From Streptomyces roseoviridis (GTDB lineage Bacteria > Actinomycetota > Actinomycetes > Streptomycetales > Streptomycetaceae), in NCBI RefSeq assembly GCF_039535235.1, contig NZ_BAAAWU010000001.1, positions 2,790,001 through 2,854,000 on the forward strand: a stretch of 64,000 nucleotides of DNA. Direction: 5' to 3'. The notes beneath the pieces are model-generated. The model had not been told where the DNA came from and did not search any database. It saw nothing but the letters and a program-made list of their open reading frames with translations. The position numbers and the translations under genes were made by a program. Positions 32,766 to 42,499 of this stretch are shown in pieces; within the stretch, counting starts at the first letter, position 1, and each line of letters begins with the position of its first letter.

Positions 32766-33920
32766 TCAGCCCGTTCGACGGGAAGAGTCGCTGGTGGTGG
32801 CCGTCTGCTGGAACAGCCATTCGGACTTCAGCTCGGCATATCCGGGCTTGATGACTTCGTTGATCATCGCCAGTCGTTCATCGAAAGGAATGAACGCTGA
32901 TTTCATCGCATTGACCGTGAACCACTGCATGTCGTCGAGCGTGTAGTCGAATGCCTCGACAAGGAATTCGAATTCCTTGCTCATGCTGGTGCCGCTCATC
33001 AGCCGGTTGTCGGTGTTGACGGTCGTACGGAAGTGCAGCTTGCGGAGCAGACCGATCGGGTGCTCCTTGTAGGAGGCGGCGGCGCCGGTCTGGAGGTTGG
33101 AGGTGGGGCACATCTCCAGCGGGATCCGCTTGTCGCGGACGTACGCGGCGAGCCGGCCGAGGCTCACGGAGCCGTCCTCGGCGACCTCGATGTCGTCGAT
33201 GATCCGCACGCCGTGGCCGAGACGGTCGGCGCCGCACCACTGGAGGGCCTGCCAGATCGACGGCAGACCGAAGGCCTCGCCCGCGTGGATGGTGAAGTGG
33301 TTGTTCTCCCGCTTCAGGTACTCGAAGGCGTCGAGGTGGCGGGTGGGCGGGAAGCCGGCCTCGGCGCCCGCGATGTCGAAGCCGACGACGCCGGAGTCGC
33401 GGTAGGCGTTGGCGAGTTCGGCGATCTCCAGGGCGCGGGCCGCGTGCCGCATGGCGGTGAGCAGCGCGCCGACCCGGATCCGGTGCCCGCTCGCGCGGGC
33501 CTGGCGCTCGCCCTCGCGGAAGCCCTCGTTGACGGCCTCGACGACCTCTTCGAGGGTGAGGCCGGCCTCCAGGTGCTGCTCGGGGGCGTAACGGACCTCG
33601 GCGTAGACGACGCCGTCCTCGGCGAGGTCGACGGCGCACTCGGCGGCGACGCGGACGAGGGCCTCGCGGGTCTGCATGACGGCACAGGTGTGCGCGAAGG
33701 TCTCCAGGTAGCGCTCCAGGGATCCGGAGTCGGCGGCCTCGCGGAACCAGATGCCGAGCTTGTCCGGCTCGGTCTCGGGGAGGCGGTCGTAGCCCTGGGC
33801 GCGGGCGAGTTCGATGATCGTGCCGGGGCGCAGTCCGCCGTCGAGGTGGTCGTGCAGCAGGACCTTCGGGGCGCGGCGGATCTGGTCCGCGGTGGGGGTG
33901 CTGGGGATCTGGCTCGTCAT
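32766..33920 (-). CDS. add: Adenosine deaminase
   Basis: 384 residues. Zinc and catalytic residues are all visible: HDHLDGG (His23 and His25), [10 protein letters not shown] (Glu), DRLGHGVR (His) and [11 protein letters not shown] (Asp). Deaminates adenosine and deoxyadenosine to inosine forms, the substrates of PunA. TAGAGT 6 nt before ATG 33920 and no ribosome-binding site indicate a leaderless transcript. The operator at 33937-33948 starts just upstream of that -10. Confidence 0.95.
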   Translation of the reverse strand: MTSQIPSTPTADQIRRAPKVLLHDHLDGGLRPGTIIELARAQGYDRLPETEPDKLGIWFREAADSGSLERYLETFAHTCAVMQTREALVRVAAECAVDLAEDGVVYAEVRYAPEQHLEAGLTLEEVVEAVNEGFREGERQARASGHRIRVGALLTAMRHAARALEIAELANAYRDSGVVGFDIAGAEAGFPPTRHLDAFEYLKRENNHFTIHAGEAFGLPSIWQALQWCGADRLGHGVRIIDDIEVAEDGSVSLGRLAAYVRDKRIPLEMCPTSNLQTGAAASYKEHPIGLLRKLHFRTTVNTDNRLMSGTSMSKEFEFLVEAFDYTLDDMQWFTVNAMKSAFIPFDERLAMINEVIKPGYAELKSEWLFQQTATTSDSSRRTG

Positions 33921-33936
33921 TGCGGCACTCTAGCGC

Positions 33937-33948
33937 CTACGCGCGTAG
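33937..33948. promoter_or_regulatory. CTACGCGCGTAG operator upstream of add
   Basis: Perfect copy of the palindrome, 4 bp upstream of the add -10 hexamer TAGAGT (33927-33932, minus strand). Confidence 0.78.
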
Positions 33949-34027
33949 AGCGCGCCCCTTCGGGGCCGGATCCGCCGGACGGTTTTCTCCGGTGCGGGCG
34001 GCGGGCGGGGGCGCCTAGCCTGCCGGG

Positions 34028-34825
34028 ATGACCCCTGTCGCGAACGGCACCGACGACCTCGGCGCGGCCGACCCCGAACTGCGCCGGATCCACGGCTTCC
34101 TCTCCGCGTTCGCCCGCCGTCAGGCCGAGCGGACGGTGGAGATACCGGGCGGGTTCGCCGCGCTCGACGACACCTACGCCCTGTCGCGGGCCGACAACCA
34201 CGTCCTGATCGACGGCCCCACCGATCCCGAGGCGCTGCCCGCCCGGGTGGAGGAGGTGCTCGCGCATCTGCCGCACCGGGCGGTGTACGTGACCGACGCG
34301 GCGACGGCCGAGGCGTGCGCGGGTCCGCTGGCGCGGGCCGGGTACACGCGCACGGCGGTCGACCTGATGCTGCACACCGGGCCGGTGCCGGAGCGCGGCG
34401 GGGCCCGCGAGGTGGATCTGCCCGCCCTGCGCGGGCCGCTGGCCGAGAGCTGGCGGCGCTTCCTGCCGGACGTCGGCGAGGACGTGATCGACGCCCTGGT
34501 GGAGCGCCGGGTGGCCCGTCGGCGGGGCGCCGACGACGTCCGTTTCCTCGCCTCGCACGACGAGTGGGGCGAGGTGGCGTCCTGGGCCGACCTGTACATG
34601 GACCCGGTCGCGGGAATCGCGCAGATCGAGGACCTGGTGACGGCCGAGGCGCATCTGGGGCAGGGCCATGCCGGGGTGGTCCTGGACACGGCCCTGCTGA
34701 CGGCCGCCGAGGCGGGCTGCACCACCCGCTTCCTGACGGCGTTCGCCGACGACTGGCCGCGGCGGTGGTACGAGCGGCGGGGCTTTGTGTCCGTCGGGAG
34801 CGTGGACTGCTTCGAGCGGGGCTAG
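34028..34825 (+). CDS. GNAT family N-acetyltransferase
   Basis: 265 residues. The C-terminal half carries the acetyl-CoA-binding region (EDLVTAEAHLGQGHAGVVLDTALLTAAEAG) and a final WYERRGF, both standard GNAT features. The N-terminal half is a degenerate GNAT-like repeat. Acceptor unknown. TAGCCT lies 6 nt before ATG 34028, a leaderless pattern. Confidence 0.85.
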   Translation: MTPVANGTDDLGAADPELRRIHGFLSAFARRQAERTVEIPGGFAALDDTYALSRADNHVLIDGPTDPEALPARVEEVLAHLPHRAVYVTDAATAEACAGPLARAGYTRTAVDLMLHTGPVPERGGAREVDLPALRGPLAESWRRFLPDVGEDVIDALVERRVARRRGADDVRFLASHDEWGEVASWADLYMDPVAGIAQIEDLVTAEAHLGQGHAGVVLDTALLTAAEAGCTTRFLTAFADDWPRRWYERRGFVSVGSVDCFERG

Positions 34826-34952
34826 GCCGTCCTCCGGTCGGCGAGCGCGGGGCTACGGGGAGCTTGCGCGGGGCTGAAAACAAGGCAACTTTCACCATCA
34901 GTTGACCGTCCGTACGGGTGTCATACACCTCGGCTTCTGAGACTGTTCCGCC

Positions 34953-35723
34953 ATGGCGCACAACGCACTCGTGGGACCGGCCGGAGGACGGACGCCCCGG
35001 CTCGGTCGGCCCGTCGGAGCGACGAACCCGGTGACCGAGGCGGGCGGGGTGGTCCTGCTGCTGCCGGACGGGGAGCCCGAGTCCGGGCGGGGCCCCTCCC
35101 GGCGGGGGTACGCCGGGATGCTGCCGCTGGGGCGGCGGCTCGTGCGGGCCGGGCGCGCGGACGGTCTGGTGGCGCATGCGGTGCGCTACCGGGGGCGCGG
35201 CTGGAACGGTGCCGACGCGCAGCTCGCGGCGGACGCCTCCTGGGCGGTCGAGGAGGCGGTGCGGCGCTACGGGGACGTACCGGTGTGCCTGGCGGGGCGC
35301 GGCATGGGGGCGCGGGCGGCGCTGCGCGCCGGTGGGCACGCGGGGGTCGCGGCGGTCCTGGCGCTCGCGCCGTGGCTGCCGGAGGAGGACCGGGCGGCCG
35401 AACCGGAGCCGGTGCGGCAGCTGGTGGGCCGGCGGGTGCTGATCGTCCACGGCACGAACGACGCCCGCACCGATCCTGAGCTGTCGTACCGCTTCGCCGA
35501 GCGGGCCAAGAAGTCCAACCACGACACCTGCCGCTTCGAGGTCCACACGGACGGCCACGGACTGCGCCAGTACGCCGACGAGGTACGGGCGCTCGCCGCC
35601 GACTTCGTGCTCTCCGCGCTGTTCGCCCGCACCCCGAGCCGACCGCTCGCGGACGCGATGGCCGCGCCGCCGCCGCTGGGGCTGCGGATGCCGCTGGCGG
35701 CGGGGTTCGGCTCACTCCGGTAG
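34953..35723 (+). CDS. Alpha/beta-hydrolase-fold protein with altered nucleophile elbow
   Basis: 256 residues with the fold's order: VVLLLPDGE (strand 3 and oxyanion), CLAGRGMGARAAL (elbow), VLIVHGTNDARTD (acid strand) and TDGHGLRQY (His). At the elbow, where G-x-S-x-G is expected, the sequence is G-R-G-M-G, so the catalytic Ser is replaced by Gly. The Asp and His positions are kept. Either it is catalytically inactive or it uses a different mechanism. It overlaps the convergent LysR gene by 12 bp. Confidence 0.8.
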   Translation: MAHNALVGPAGGRTPRLGRPVGATNPVTEAGGVVLLLPDGEPESGRGPSRRGYAGMLPLGRRLVRAGRADGLVAHAVRYRGRGWNGADAQLAADASWAVEEAVRRYGDVPVCLAGRGMGARAALRAGGHAGVAAVLALAPWLPEEDRAAEPEPVRQLVGRRVLIVHGTNDARTDPELSYRFAERAKKSNHDTCRFEVHTDGHGLRQYADEVRALAADFVLSALFARTPSRPLADAMAAPPPLGLRMPLAAGFGSLR

Positions 35724-36608
35724 CAGGCTGCCCCGCTTGCCCAGCAGGAACTTCTTGAAGGCGGCGACCGGCGGCGTGTCCGGGTGGCCGTCGAGCCAGG
35801 CCACGCCGATCTCGCGGACCGCGCGCGGGGAGGTCACGCCGAGTTCGACGACCCCGGGGCGGGCGACGGCCGGCGGGGGCAGGAGGGCGACGCCGAGGCC
35901 GGCGGCGACCAGGCCGCGCAGGGTCTCGGCCTCCTCGCCCTCGAAGGCGACGCGGGGCTTGAACCCGGCCTGGGCGCACAGGTCGTCGGTGATGCGGCGC
36001 AGGCCGTAGCCCGGCTCCAGGGTCACGAAGGTCTCGTCGGCGGCTTCGGCGAGGCGGATCCGCTTGCGGGAGGCGAGCCGGTGGTCGTCGGGCACGACGA
36101 GCCGCAGCCGCTGTTCGTCCAGGCGGCGGGCCACGAGGTCGGGGGCGTCGGGCACCGGCGAGGTCAGGCACAGGTCGAGGTCGCCGGCCCGGAGCCGTTC
36201 GATCATCGCCTCGCCGTAGTTCTGGACCAGGGTGAAGCGGACCCGGGGGTGGTCGACCCGGAAGGCGCGGATGAGGCCGGGCACGGTCTCGGAGCCCATG
36301 GTGTGCAGGAAGCCGAAGGCGACCCGGCCGGCCGTGGGGTCGGCGTCGGCCCGTACGGTGTCGGCGGCCCGCTCGACCTCCGCGAGCGCCCGCTCGGCGG
36401 CGGTGAGGAAGCGGCGGCCGGCCGGGGTGAGCGAGACCGTGCGGCCGCGGCGGGCGAACAGGGCGACGCCGAGGTCCTCTTCGAGCCGGACCATGGCCCG
36501 TGACAGGGTCGACTGCGGCACGCCCATCTCGGCCGCCGCCCGGGTCACGTGCTCGTGCCGGGCGACCGCCGCGAAGTACGCGAGACGCGGGGCGAGCAGC
36601 AGCCCCAT
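35712..36608 (-). CDS. LysR family transcriptional regulator
   Basis: 298 residues. N-terminal winged HTH LAYFAAVARHEHVTRAAAEMGVPQSTLSRAMVRLEEDLGVALFARRGRTVSLTPAGRRFL and a type-2 periplasmic-binding-like effector domain. ATG 36608 is preceded by GAAGAAG; the in-frame ATG 36668 would add SQHRLSPNSNEED and is also plausible. It is divergent from an MFS transporter, which it probably controls, as is common for this pair. Confidence 0.88.
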   Translation of the reverse strand: MGLLLAPRLAYFAAVARHEHVTRAAAEMGVPQSTLSRAMVRLEEDLGVALFARRGRTVSLTPAGRRFLTAAERALAEVERAADTVRADADPTAGRVAFGFLHTMGSETVPGLIRAFRVDHPRVRFTLVQNYGEAMIERLRAGDLDLCLTSPVPDAPDLVARRLDEQRLRLVVPDDHRLASRKRIRLAEAADETFVTLEPGYGLRRITDDLCAQAGFKPRVAFEGEEAETLRGLVAAGLGVALLPPPAVARPGVVELGVTSPRAVREIGVAWLDGHPDTPPVAAFKKFLLGKRGSLLPE

Positions 36609-36691
36609 GTCTTCTTCGTTACTGTTCGGTGACAGGCGATGCTGTGACCTGTACTCATGCACCATGGGAACGATTACAGCAGTTCCGTGCA

Positions 36692-36721
36692 TTGGACGCA
36701 TGAAACGGGGCGGCCTACGTT
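36692..36721 (+). promoter_or_regulatory. Probable leaderless promoter of the MFS gene
   Basis: TTGGAC (36692-36697) and TACGTT (36716-36721) are separated by 18 bp, and the -10 ends 6 nt before ATG 36728. It is one of the clearest -35/-10 pairs in the window. Confidence 0.65.
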
Positions 36722-36727
36722 CGAGGC

Positions 36728-38029
36728 ATGCCTTCCGCCAGTACCGAGGCGGCCGCCACCCACGCGGTCGCCGACTCCCGCCGTGACTCCGGCCCCGTCC
36801 CGGGCCCCGACTCCGACGCCCGGCTCGCCCCCGGCGCTCCCGGCTACCGCCGGATGAGCCTCGCGCTGTTCGCCGCCGGAGTGGCCACCTTCGCCCTCCT
36901 CTACTCCACCCAGGCCCTGCTCCCGGCCGTCTCGGCCGAGTTCGGCGCCACCGCGTCGGCCGCCTCCTGGACGGTCTCCGCCGCGACCGGCGCGCTCGCC
37001 CTGTGCGTGCTGCCGCTGAGCGCGCTGTCCGAGCGCTTCGGCCGGCGCTCGATGATGACGGCCTCGCTCGCGGTCGCCGTCGTCGTCGGTCTGCTCGTCC
37101 CGCTGGCACCGAACCTGGAGAGCCTGGTGGCGCTGCGCGCGCTGCAGGGCGCCGCGCTCGCCGGCGTGCCGGCCTCGGCGATGGCGTTCCTGGCCGAGGA
37201 GGTGCGGCCGAAGGCCCTGATCGCCGCGATCGGCCTGTTCGTGGCGGGCAACTCCATCGGCGGCATGAGCGGCCGCATCGTCACCGGCTGGGCCGCCCAG
37301 CTGTGGGGCTGGCGGACGGGTCTGGCGGCCGTCGGCCTGCTGGCCGTGGTCTGCGCGCTCGCCTTCCGCCTCCTCATCCCGAAGGCCCGGCACTTCACGC
37401 CCGGCTCGCTGAACCCGCGGGCGCTCGCGGCGACCGTCCGCACGCACCTGGCGGACCCGCTGCTGCTGCGCCTGTACGCGATCGGCGCGCTGTTCATGAC
37501 GGTGTTCGGCGCCGTGTACACGGTGATCGGCTACCGGCTCGTCGAGGCGCCGTTCTCGCTGCCGCAGGGCGTCGTCGGCTCGGTCTTCCTGGTCTACCTG
37601 GTGGGCACGGTCTCCTCGGCGGCGGCCGGCGGGCTGGTCGGCCGGCTGGGCCGGCGCGGCGCGCTCTACCTCGCGGTCTCCACGACCGCGGCCGGTCTGC
37701 TGCTCTCGCTGGCCGACGCGCTCGGCGCCGTCCTGGTGGGTCTGGTGCTGATCACCGCCGGTTTCTTCGCCGGGCATGCGGTCGCCTCCTCCTCGGTGAG
37801 CCGTACGGCCAGGACGGGCCGCGCGCAGGCGTCGGCGCTCTATCAGTCGGCGTACTACCTCGGCAGCAGCGCGGGCGGCACGGCGGGCGCGATCGCCTTC
37901 CACGCGGGCGGCTGGGCCGGGACGGTGCTGATCGGTCTGGTGGCGGTGCTCGGCGTCGTGTCGATCACCCTGTACGGCTCGCACAGCGCCCGGGTCGAGG
38001 CCCGTCGGCACCAGCCGGCCGCCTGCTGA
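36728..38029 (+). CDS. MFS transporter
   Basis: 433 residues, twelve membrane segments after a charged N-terminus of 40 residues. Motif A-type SERFGRRSMMTASL and QALLPAVSAEFGATASAASWTVSA resemble the YnfM/arabinose-efflux type of exporter. Substrate unknown. Divergent LysR regulator upstream; leaderless promoter listed separately. Confidence 0.9.
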   Translation: MPSASTEAAATHAVADSRRDSGPVPGPDSDARLAPGAPGYRRMSLALFAAGVATFALLYSTQALLPAVSAEFGATASAASWTVSAATGALALCVLPLSALSERFGRRSMMTASLAVAVVVGLLVPLAPNLESLVALRALQGAALAGVPASAMAFLAEEVRPKALIAAIGLFVAGNSIGGMSGRIVTGWAAQLWGWRTGLAAVGLLAVVCALAFRLLIPKARHFTPGSLNPRALAATVRTHLADPLLLRLYAIGALFMTVFGAVYTVIGYRLVEAPFSLPQGVVGSVFLVYLVGTVSSAAAGGLVGRLGRRGALYLAVSTTAAGLLLSLADALGAVLVGLVLITAGFFAGHAVASSSVSRTARTGRAQASALYQSAYYLGSSAGGTAGAIAFHAGGWAGTVLIGLVAVLGVVSITLYGSHSARVEARRHQPAAC

Positions 38030-38109
38030 GATCCGGTGCCCGGCGCACTGCAACTGTTCGGCTCCCCCGAGCGTCAAAGGGGTCAGGACTCTAGGGGGAG
38101 TTGACGGAC

Positions 38110-38805
38110 ATGGACGGAATACGCAGACGAGCGGGCATCGGGCTCGCCGTCACGTCTCTCGTGGTACCGCTGACGGTGGCGCTCGGCACCGCCCCGGCGC
38201 AGGCGGCGTCGTGCAACGTCACGACCGGCCCGTACCAGAAGCAGGTGGAGAAGTTCCTCGGCCGGCCGGTCGACGGCAGGCAGTCTGCCGCCGACTGCAC
38301 GGCCATCCAGGCGTTCCAGCGCAAGCACGGCATCACGCCGACGATGGGGTACGCCGGGACGATCACCTGGCGCACGATGTCGACGATGCTGGCGCAGAAG
38401 GCCGCGGGGACCAACCCCAACAAGGACGGCAAGTGCCCGACGAACAAGGGCCGGATCGCCTGCGTCGACCTGACCCGGCAGCTGACCTGGATCCAGGACG
38501 GGTCGCGGCTGAAGTACGGTCCGGTGCCGGTGCGCACGGGCAAGGACGGCACGGAGACCCGTACCGGCCTGAAGAAGGTCTACTGGCGCAACATCAACCA
38601 CTGGTCGACGCTCTACCACGTGTCGATGCCGTACGCGCAGTTCTTCGACGGCGGCCAGGCCTTCCACTCGACGACCAAGTCCATGTGGAACCCGCCGGGT
38701 TCGGGCGGCTGCGTCAACATGACGACGAAGGACGCCAAGGCGTACTGGGGCATGCTCCGGAACGGCGACGACGTGTTCGTCTACGGGCGCAAGCCCGGAA
38801 CGTGA
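38110..38805 (+). CDS. Secreted L,D-transpeptidase with peptidoglycan-binding domain
   Basis: 231 residues. Signal peptide ending APAQAA, then a PG-binding-like domain (VEKFLGRPVDGRQSAADCTAIQAFQRKHGITPTMGYAGTITWRTM), then a YkuD domain with catalytic H-S-T-T...PPGSGGCVNM (Cys nucleophile). It would make 3-3 cross-links or attach proteins to peptidoglycan outside the membrane. ATG 38110 has GGGGGAG 9 nt upstream; TTG 38101 is too close to it. Confidence 0.9.
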   Translation: MDGIRRRAGIGLAVTSLVVPLTVALGTAPAQAASCNVTTGPYQKQVEKFLGRPVDGRQSAADCTAIQAFQRKHGITPTMGYAGTITWRTMSTMLAQKAAGTNPNKDGKCPTNKGRIACVDLTRQLTWIQDGSRLKYGPVPVRTGKDGTETRTGLKKVYWRNINHWSTLYHVSMPYAQFFDGGQAFHSTTKSMWNPPGSGGCVNMTTKDAKAYWGMLRNGDDVFVYGRKPGT

Positions 38806-38906
38806 CGTAACCTCCGCGGAGTTCGCCCCCGCTGTCGGTGGGCTGCGGTAGCTTCCCCTCGTCGGTGCCGAACGGGCGCCGATGAGGGGCGAGTGGGGTG
38901 GACCGC

Positions 38907-39857
38907 ATGAGCGACCAGTTGGAGAAGTACCGTACGGAGCTGACCGGCTACTGCTACCGGATGCTGGGCTCCGCCTTCGAGGCGGAGGACGCGGTGCAGG
39001 ACACCATGGTGCGGGCCTGGCGCTCGCTGGAGTCCTTCGAGGGCCGTTCCTCGCTGCGCTCCTGGCTCTACCGGATCGCGACGAACGTCTGTCTCGACTC
39101 GCTCAGCGCCGGCAACCGGCGGGCCCGTCCGATGGACCTGACGGATCCGACGCCCGTGGCGCAGGCCCGGCTCAACGAGCGCCCGGAGATCACCTGGCTG
39201 GAGCCGGTGCCGGACGGGCGGGTGCTGCCGTCGGTGGCGGACCCGGCGGAGACCGCGGTATCGCGGGAGACGGTCCGCCTCGCGTTCGTGGCGGCGCTCC
39301 AGCACCTGCCGCCGAAGCAGCGGGCGGTGCTGATCCTGCGCGAGGTCCTCGCGTGGAAGGCGAGCGAGGTCGCCGAGCTGCTGGACACGACCGTCGCCTC
39401 GGTCAACAGCGCGCTGCAGCGGGCCCGGGCCACGCTCTCCGAGCAGGCGCCGGCCGCCGCCGACGCCGCCGACCCGCTGGACGAGGAGCAGAAGGCGCTC
39501 CTGGAGCGTTATGTGGCGGCCTTCGAGGGCTACGACATGAAGGCCCTGACGGCGCTGCTGCACGAGGACGCGACGATGTCCATGCCGCCGTACGACCTGT
39601 GGCTGCGCGGCCACGAGGACATCGTGGGCTGGATGCTGGGCGTCGGCGAGGCGTGCCGGGGCTCGAAGCTGGTGCCGACCGTGGCGAACGGCCAGCCGGC
39701 CTTCGCGCACTACCACCCGGACCCGGAGGGCGGTTACGCCCCGTGGGCGCTGATCGTGCTCCAGCTGAACGACGGGAAGATCGGCGGAATGGACTTCTTC
39801 CTGGACACCAAGCGCTGGTTCCCGCTGTTCGAGCTGCCGGAGCGGCTGGAGGCGTAG
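38907..39857 (+). CDS. ECF sigma factor with C-terminal SnoaL-like domain
   Basis: 316 residues. Sigma region 2 (YRTELTGYCYRMLGSAFEAEDAVQDTMVRAWRSLESFEGRSSLRSWLYRIATN) and region 4 (HLPPKQRAVLILREVLAWKASEVAELLDTTVASVNSALQRARATL) are followed by an NTF2/SnoaL-like domain (LERYVAAFEGYDMKALTALLHEDATMSMPPYDLWLRGHEDI). This matches ECF groups such as M. tuberculosis SigG, where the extra domain replaces an anti-sigma factor as control element. ATG 38907 is preferred; GTG 38898 is in frame. Confidence 0.9.
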   Translation: MSDQLEKYRTELTGYCYRMLGSAFEAEDAVQDTMVRAWRSLESFEGRSSLRSWLYRIATNVCLDSLSAGNRRARPMDLTDPTPVAQARLNERPEITWLEPVPDGRVLPSVADPAETAVSRETVRLAFVAALQHLPPKQRAVLILREVLAWKASEVAELLDTTVASVNSALQRARATLSEQAPAAADAADPLDEEQKALLERYVAAFEGYDMKALTALLHEDATMSMPPYDLWLRGHEDIVGWMLGVGEACRGSKLVPTVANGQPAFAHYHPDPEGGYAPWALIVLQLNDGKIGGMDFFLDTKRWFPLFELPERLEA

Positions 39858-39875
39858 TTCGCCGGTGTCGGAACG

Positions 39876-39906
39876 GGGGCGGGGCCGTCGGTGACGGCCC
39901 CGCCCC
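39876..39906. terminator. Bidirectional terminator after the ECF sigma gene
   Basis: Fourteen-base arms (39876-39889 and 39893-39906), 3-nt loop, between convergent genes. Confidence 0.8.
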
Positions 39907-39924
39907 TTCGGCTCAGGTGGTGCG

Positions 39925-42027
39925 TCAGGAGGGGAAGGGGCCGATCACCTTGGGGCAGGACGGGTCGAGCCGCAGGGTGGCGAGGTCGCGGCCGACCAGG
40001 CCGTAGGCCGTCCAGGTGCCCGGGACGAACGCGAGCTGGGGGTTGGTGTACCACTCGTCGCCGAGGGCGGTGGCGAGGTGCTGGGCCTGGGTGAGGCCGG
40101 GGCCGATGAGGTGCACGTCGCCGTTGAAGAAGGTGGAGGCGAACACCTTGTCGTTGTGGACGTCGATCTCGCCGTAGCCGGGCAGGTCGCCCTGCTGGAC
40201 GATCTGGCGGGTGGCCAGGTTCATGGCGAACCAGCGCTTGGCCGTCGTGGGCGTGCGCTTGTAGACGCCGTACAGGACGCCGTTGTGGACCTTGACGTCC
40301 TGCAGGGTGTCGTAGCCGTCCGCCGCGAACGGGTCCATGGCCCAGAGCAGCCGGCCCTTCTTCCCGGTCGCCGGGTCGACGTACTCGGCGTCGAACGCGG
40401 CGACGCTGGCGGCGGTGTTCCACGAGGCCACCGGGGCCCCGCCGCCGCCGCGCACGTCGGTGCCGACGTAGACGGTGCCGTCCGGGCCCATGCTGAGGCT
40501 CATCAGGCTCTCGTTGGTGACGACGGGGAACGAGTCCGGCGTGTACGCCGGAGCGGCCTCGGCCGGGCCGGAGAACCGGAAGACGTTCAGCGCACCCTGC
40601 AGACCGGTGCCGAGCGGCGCGGTCGCCACGAGGATGCGGTCGCGGGCCGCGTCGTACTCCATGTCCCACGGCCGCTGCTGAGCGCTGGGGAGCTGGCCGA
40701 CGATGCCGACCGGGTAGGTCTTCCCGCCCGTCTCGGGGTCGGTCACCGCCGCCGCCGGGTCGATCATGATGAGGCGGCCGCTGGGGTAGAGCGCCGAGTA
40801 GATCTTCCCGCCCCGCTCCACGAGCGTCTTGGCCTCGCCGGGGATCTCGATGTGGTCCTTGCCGCCGTCGGGACGGTGGACGGTCATGATGAAGTGGCCG
40901 CCGACCCACACCGTGCCGTCGGAGGAGCGCAGGAGGGACTGGGGCTTCTCCGCGCCCTCGCTGAACCCGGCCTTCTTCAGCTCGACGAAGGACGACTGGC
41001 GGGTGGTGAGGTCCATCCGCCAGACCTTGCCGAAGCCGGTGAAGCCGGTAAGGGTGGTGCCGTCCAGGGCGAGCCCGCGGGTCTCGTCCAGGGGCACGGG
41101 GGTGCCGAGGTGCTGGGGCTTGGCGTAACCCGTCTTGTACTCGTAGACGTTGCCGTTCGGGCGGGTCGACAGGTACATGGTGTAGTCGGGCGCGAGGGTG
41201 ACCATGTCGGCCGTCTCGGCGTTGCCGTCGGGGTCGGCGATCGGGACCGTCCTGAGGTCGGTGCCGTCGGTCTTCACGTCGTACAGGGTGCTGCCGCTGG
41301 TGCCGCGCACGCGGGTGCGGCCGACGGAGACGGTGGTGAACCCGGTGCCGCCCTGGGCCAGGACGCGGACGGCGCCCGTGGACCGGTTGATGGCGACCAT
41401 CTTCTTGGTGTCGAGCAGTCCGGCGTAGACGTTGGTGTCGTCGACGTCCAGGGACCGCACATAGCGCTCGCCGGTGGCGAGGAGGCCGAGGTCGCGGAGA
41501 GCGTTGGTCGGGGGCTTGTACTCGTACACCTTGCCGTCGTTGTAGGTCCCCGCGTAGAGGGTCCCGTCCGAGGCCGCGGCAAGGCTCCAGATGAAGTCGC
41601 CCTCGCCCCCGATGGTCCTGAGGTGCTTCACCTCGCGGGTGACGAGGTCGTAGCTGTAGAGCGCGGCCTCGGTGTACGTGCCGATGTAGATCTTGCCGTT
41701 GTGCACCGCGAGTCCGTACGCGCCCTCGGGCGCGCCGGGGCCGGGGCCGTCGGGGATCTCCCGCTCGCTGCCGGCGACGACCGTCTTCTTGCCGAGGTCG
41801 TACTCGGCGATCACGACGGGCTTGCGGCCGCGGCTGGTGACGAAGGCGCGGCCGTCGTGCACGAGGGAGCCGGAGATCGCCCAGGTCGACGAGGCGGTGC
41901 CGTGGGACTGCCAGGCGGGGACGGTGCAGTCCGATATGACCGCCGCGGTGGCGGGCGGCGCGGGCCACAGCGGCCAGAGGACCGCCAGCAGGGCGGCGAG
42001 GAGGGGCAGCAGAAGGCGGCGTGTCAT
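39925..42027 (-). CDS. Secreted beta-propeller protein
   Basis: 700 residues. Signal peptide MTRRLLLPLLAALLAVLWPLWPAPPATAA. Many blade-like repeats (DGTLYAGTYNDGKVYEYKP, DGTVWVGGHF, GKIYSALYPSGRLIMID, DGTVYVGTDVRG, NGVLYGVYKR) indicate one or two seven-bladed propellers. No catalytic site recognised. ATG 42027 follows GGAGG. Possibly a carbohydrate- or wall-binding protein, but the sequence does not say. Confidence 0.83.
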   Translation of the reverse strand: MTRRLLLPLLAALLAVLWPLWPAPPATAAVISDCTVPAWQSHGTASSTWAISGSLVHDGRAFVTSRGRKPVVIAEYDLGKKTVVAGSEREIPDGPGPGAPEGAYGLAVHNGKIYIGTYTEAALYSYDLVTREVKHLRTIGGEGDFIWSLAAASDGTLYAGTYNDGKVYEYKPPTNALRDLGLLATGERYVRSLDVDDTNVYAGLLDTKKMVAINRSTGAVRVLAQGGTGFTTVSVGRTRVRGTSGSTLYDVKTDGTDLRTVPIADPDGNAETADMVTLAPDYTMYLSTRPNGNVYEYKTGYAKPQHLGTPVPLDETRGLALDGTTLTGFTGFGKVWRMDLTTRQSSFVELKKAGFSEGAEKPQSLLRSSDGTVWVGGHFIMTVHRPDGGKDHIEIPGEAKTLVERGGKIYSALYPSGRLIMIDPAAAVTDPETGGKTYPVGIVGQLPSAQQRPWDMEYDAARDRILVATAPLGTGLQGALNVFRFSGPAEAAPAYTPDSFPVVTNESLMSLSMGPDGTVYVGTDVRGGGGAPVASWNTAASVAAFDAEYVDPATGKKGRLLWAMDPFAADGYDTLQDVKVHNGVLYGVYKRTPTTAKRWFAMNLATRQIVQQGDLPGYGEIDVHNDKVFASTFFNGDVHLIGPGLTQAQHLATALGDEWYTNPQLAFVPGTWTAYGLVGRDLATLRLDPSCPKVIGPFPS

Positions 42028-42122
42028 GGGACCTCCAAGGTGTCCGTCTCGGGCACGCACGGACGAGACGGAGCCCCCCAGATCGCACCCTTGTTCAATC
42101 GGCGCTCATGAGATCACGCGGC

Positions 42123-42455
42123 CTACGGCTGATCAACGTCGACCCTGGGCAGTCCGAGCACCTCGTCGAGGCCCGTGAACGCGAGCAGGGCCCGCAGTTC
42201 GGGTCCCGCGCCCTCGATCCGCAGCCGGTGGCCGTGCCGGACGGCGGCGAGCCGGATGCGGGCGAGGGCGTCGACGGCGGCCAGACCGGCCGGCGCGAGG
42301 CCGTCGACCGCGCACACGACGTCGGCGGGCTCGGCCGCCGCAAGGCGGGCGCACAGGCGGCCGATGTCGTCGGGGGCCAGCCGCCCGGAGAGGCGCAGTT
42401 CGAGGGTGCGAGGGGTGTCCACACCGGGCAGACCGCCGACGGGTCCGGAACTCAT
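42123..42455 (-). CDS. STAS-domain protein
   Basis: 110 residues: LELRLSGRLAPDDIGRLCARLAAAEPADVVCAVDGLAPAGLAAVDALARIRLAAVRHGHRLRIEGAGPELRALLAFTGLDEVL follows the STAS (anti-anti-sigma) fold. The usual phosphorylatable D-x-S is replaced by VDGLAPAG, so partner-switching by phosphorylation is doubtful. Start ATG 42455 has GGGGG upstream. It lies divergently 44 bp from the HAD gene. Confidence 0.78.
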   Translation of the reverse strand: MSSGPVGGLPGVDTPRTLELRLSGRLAPDDIGRLCARLAAAEPADVVCAVDGLAPAGLAAVDALARIRLAAVRHGHRLRIEGAGPELRALLAFTGLDEVLGLPRVDVDQP

Positions 42456-42499
42456 CGGCCCCCGCACTCGTGTCCGACCCGCCCTCTAGCATCGGCGTC

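Noticed and set aside
28915..32820. 1,301-residue open frame on the minus strand across afsQ2 to the secreted protein
   Set aside because: It is antisense to five well-supported genes and Arg/Pro/Gly-rich throughout, an artefact of GC-biased third positions.
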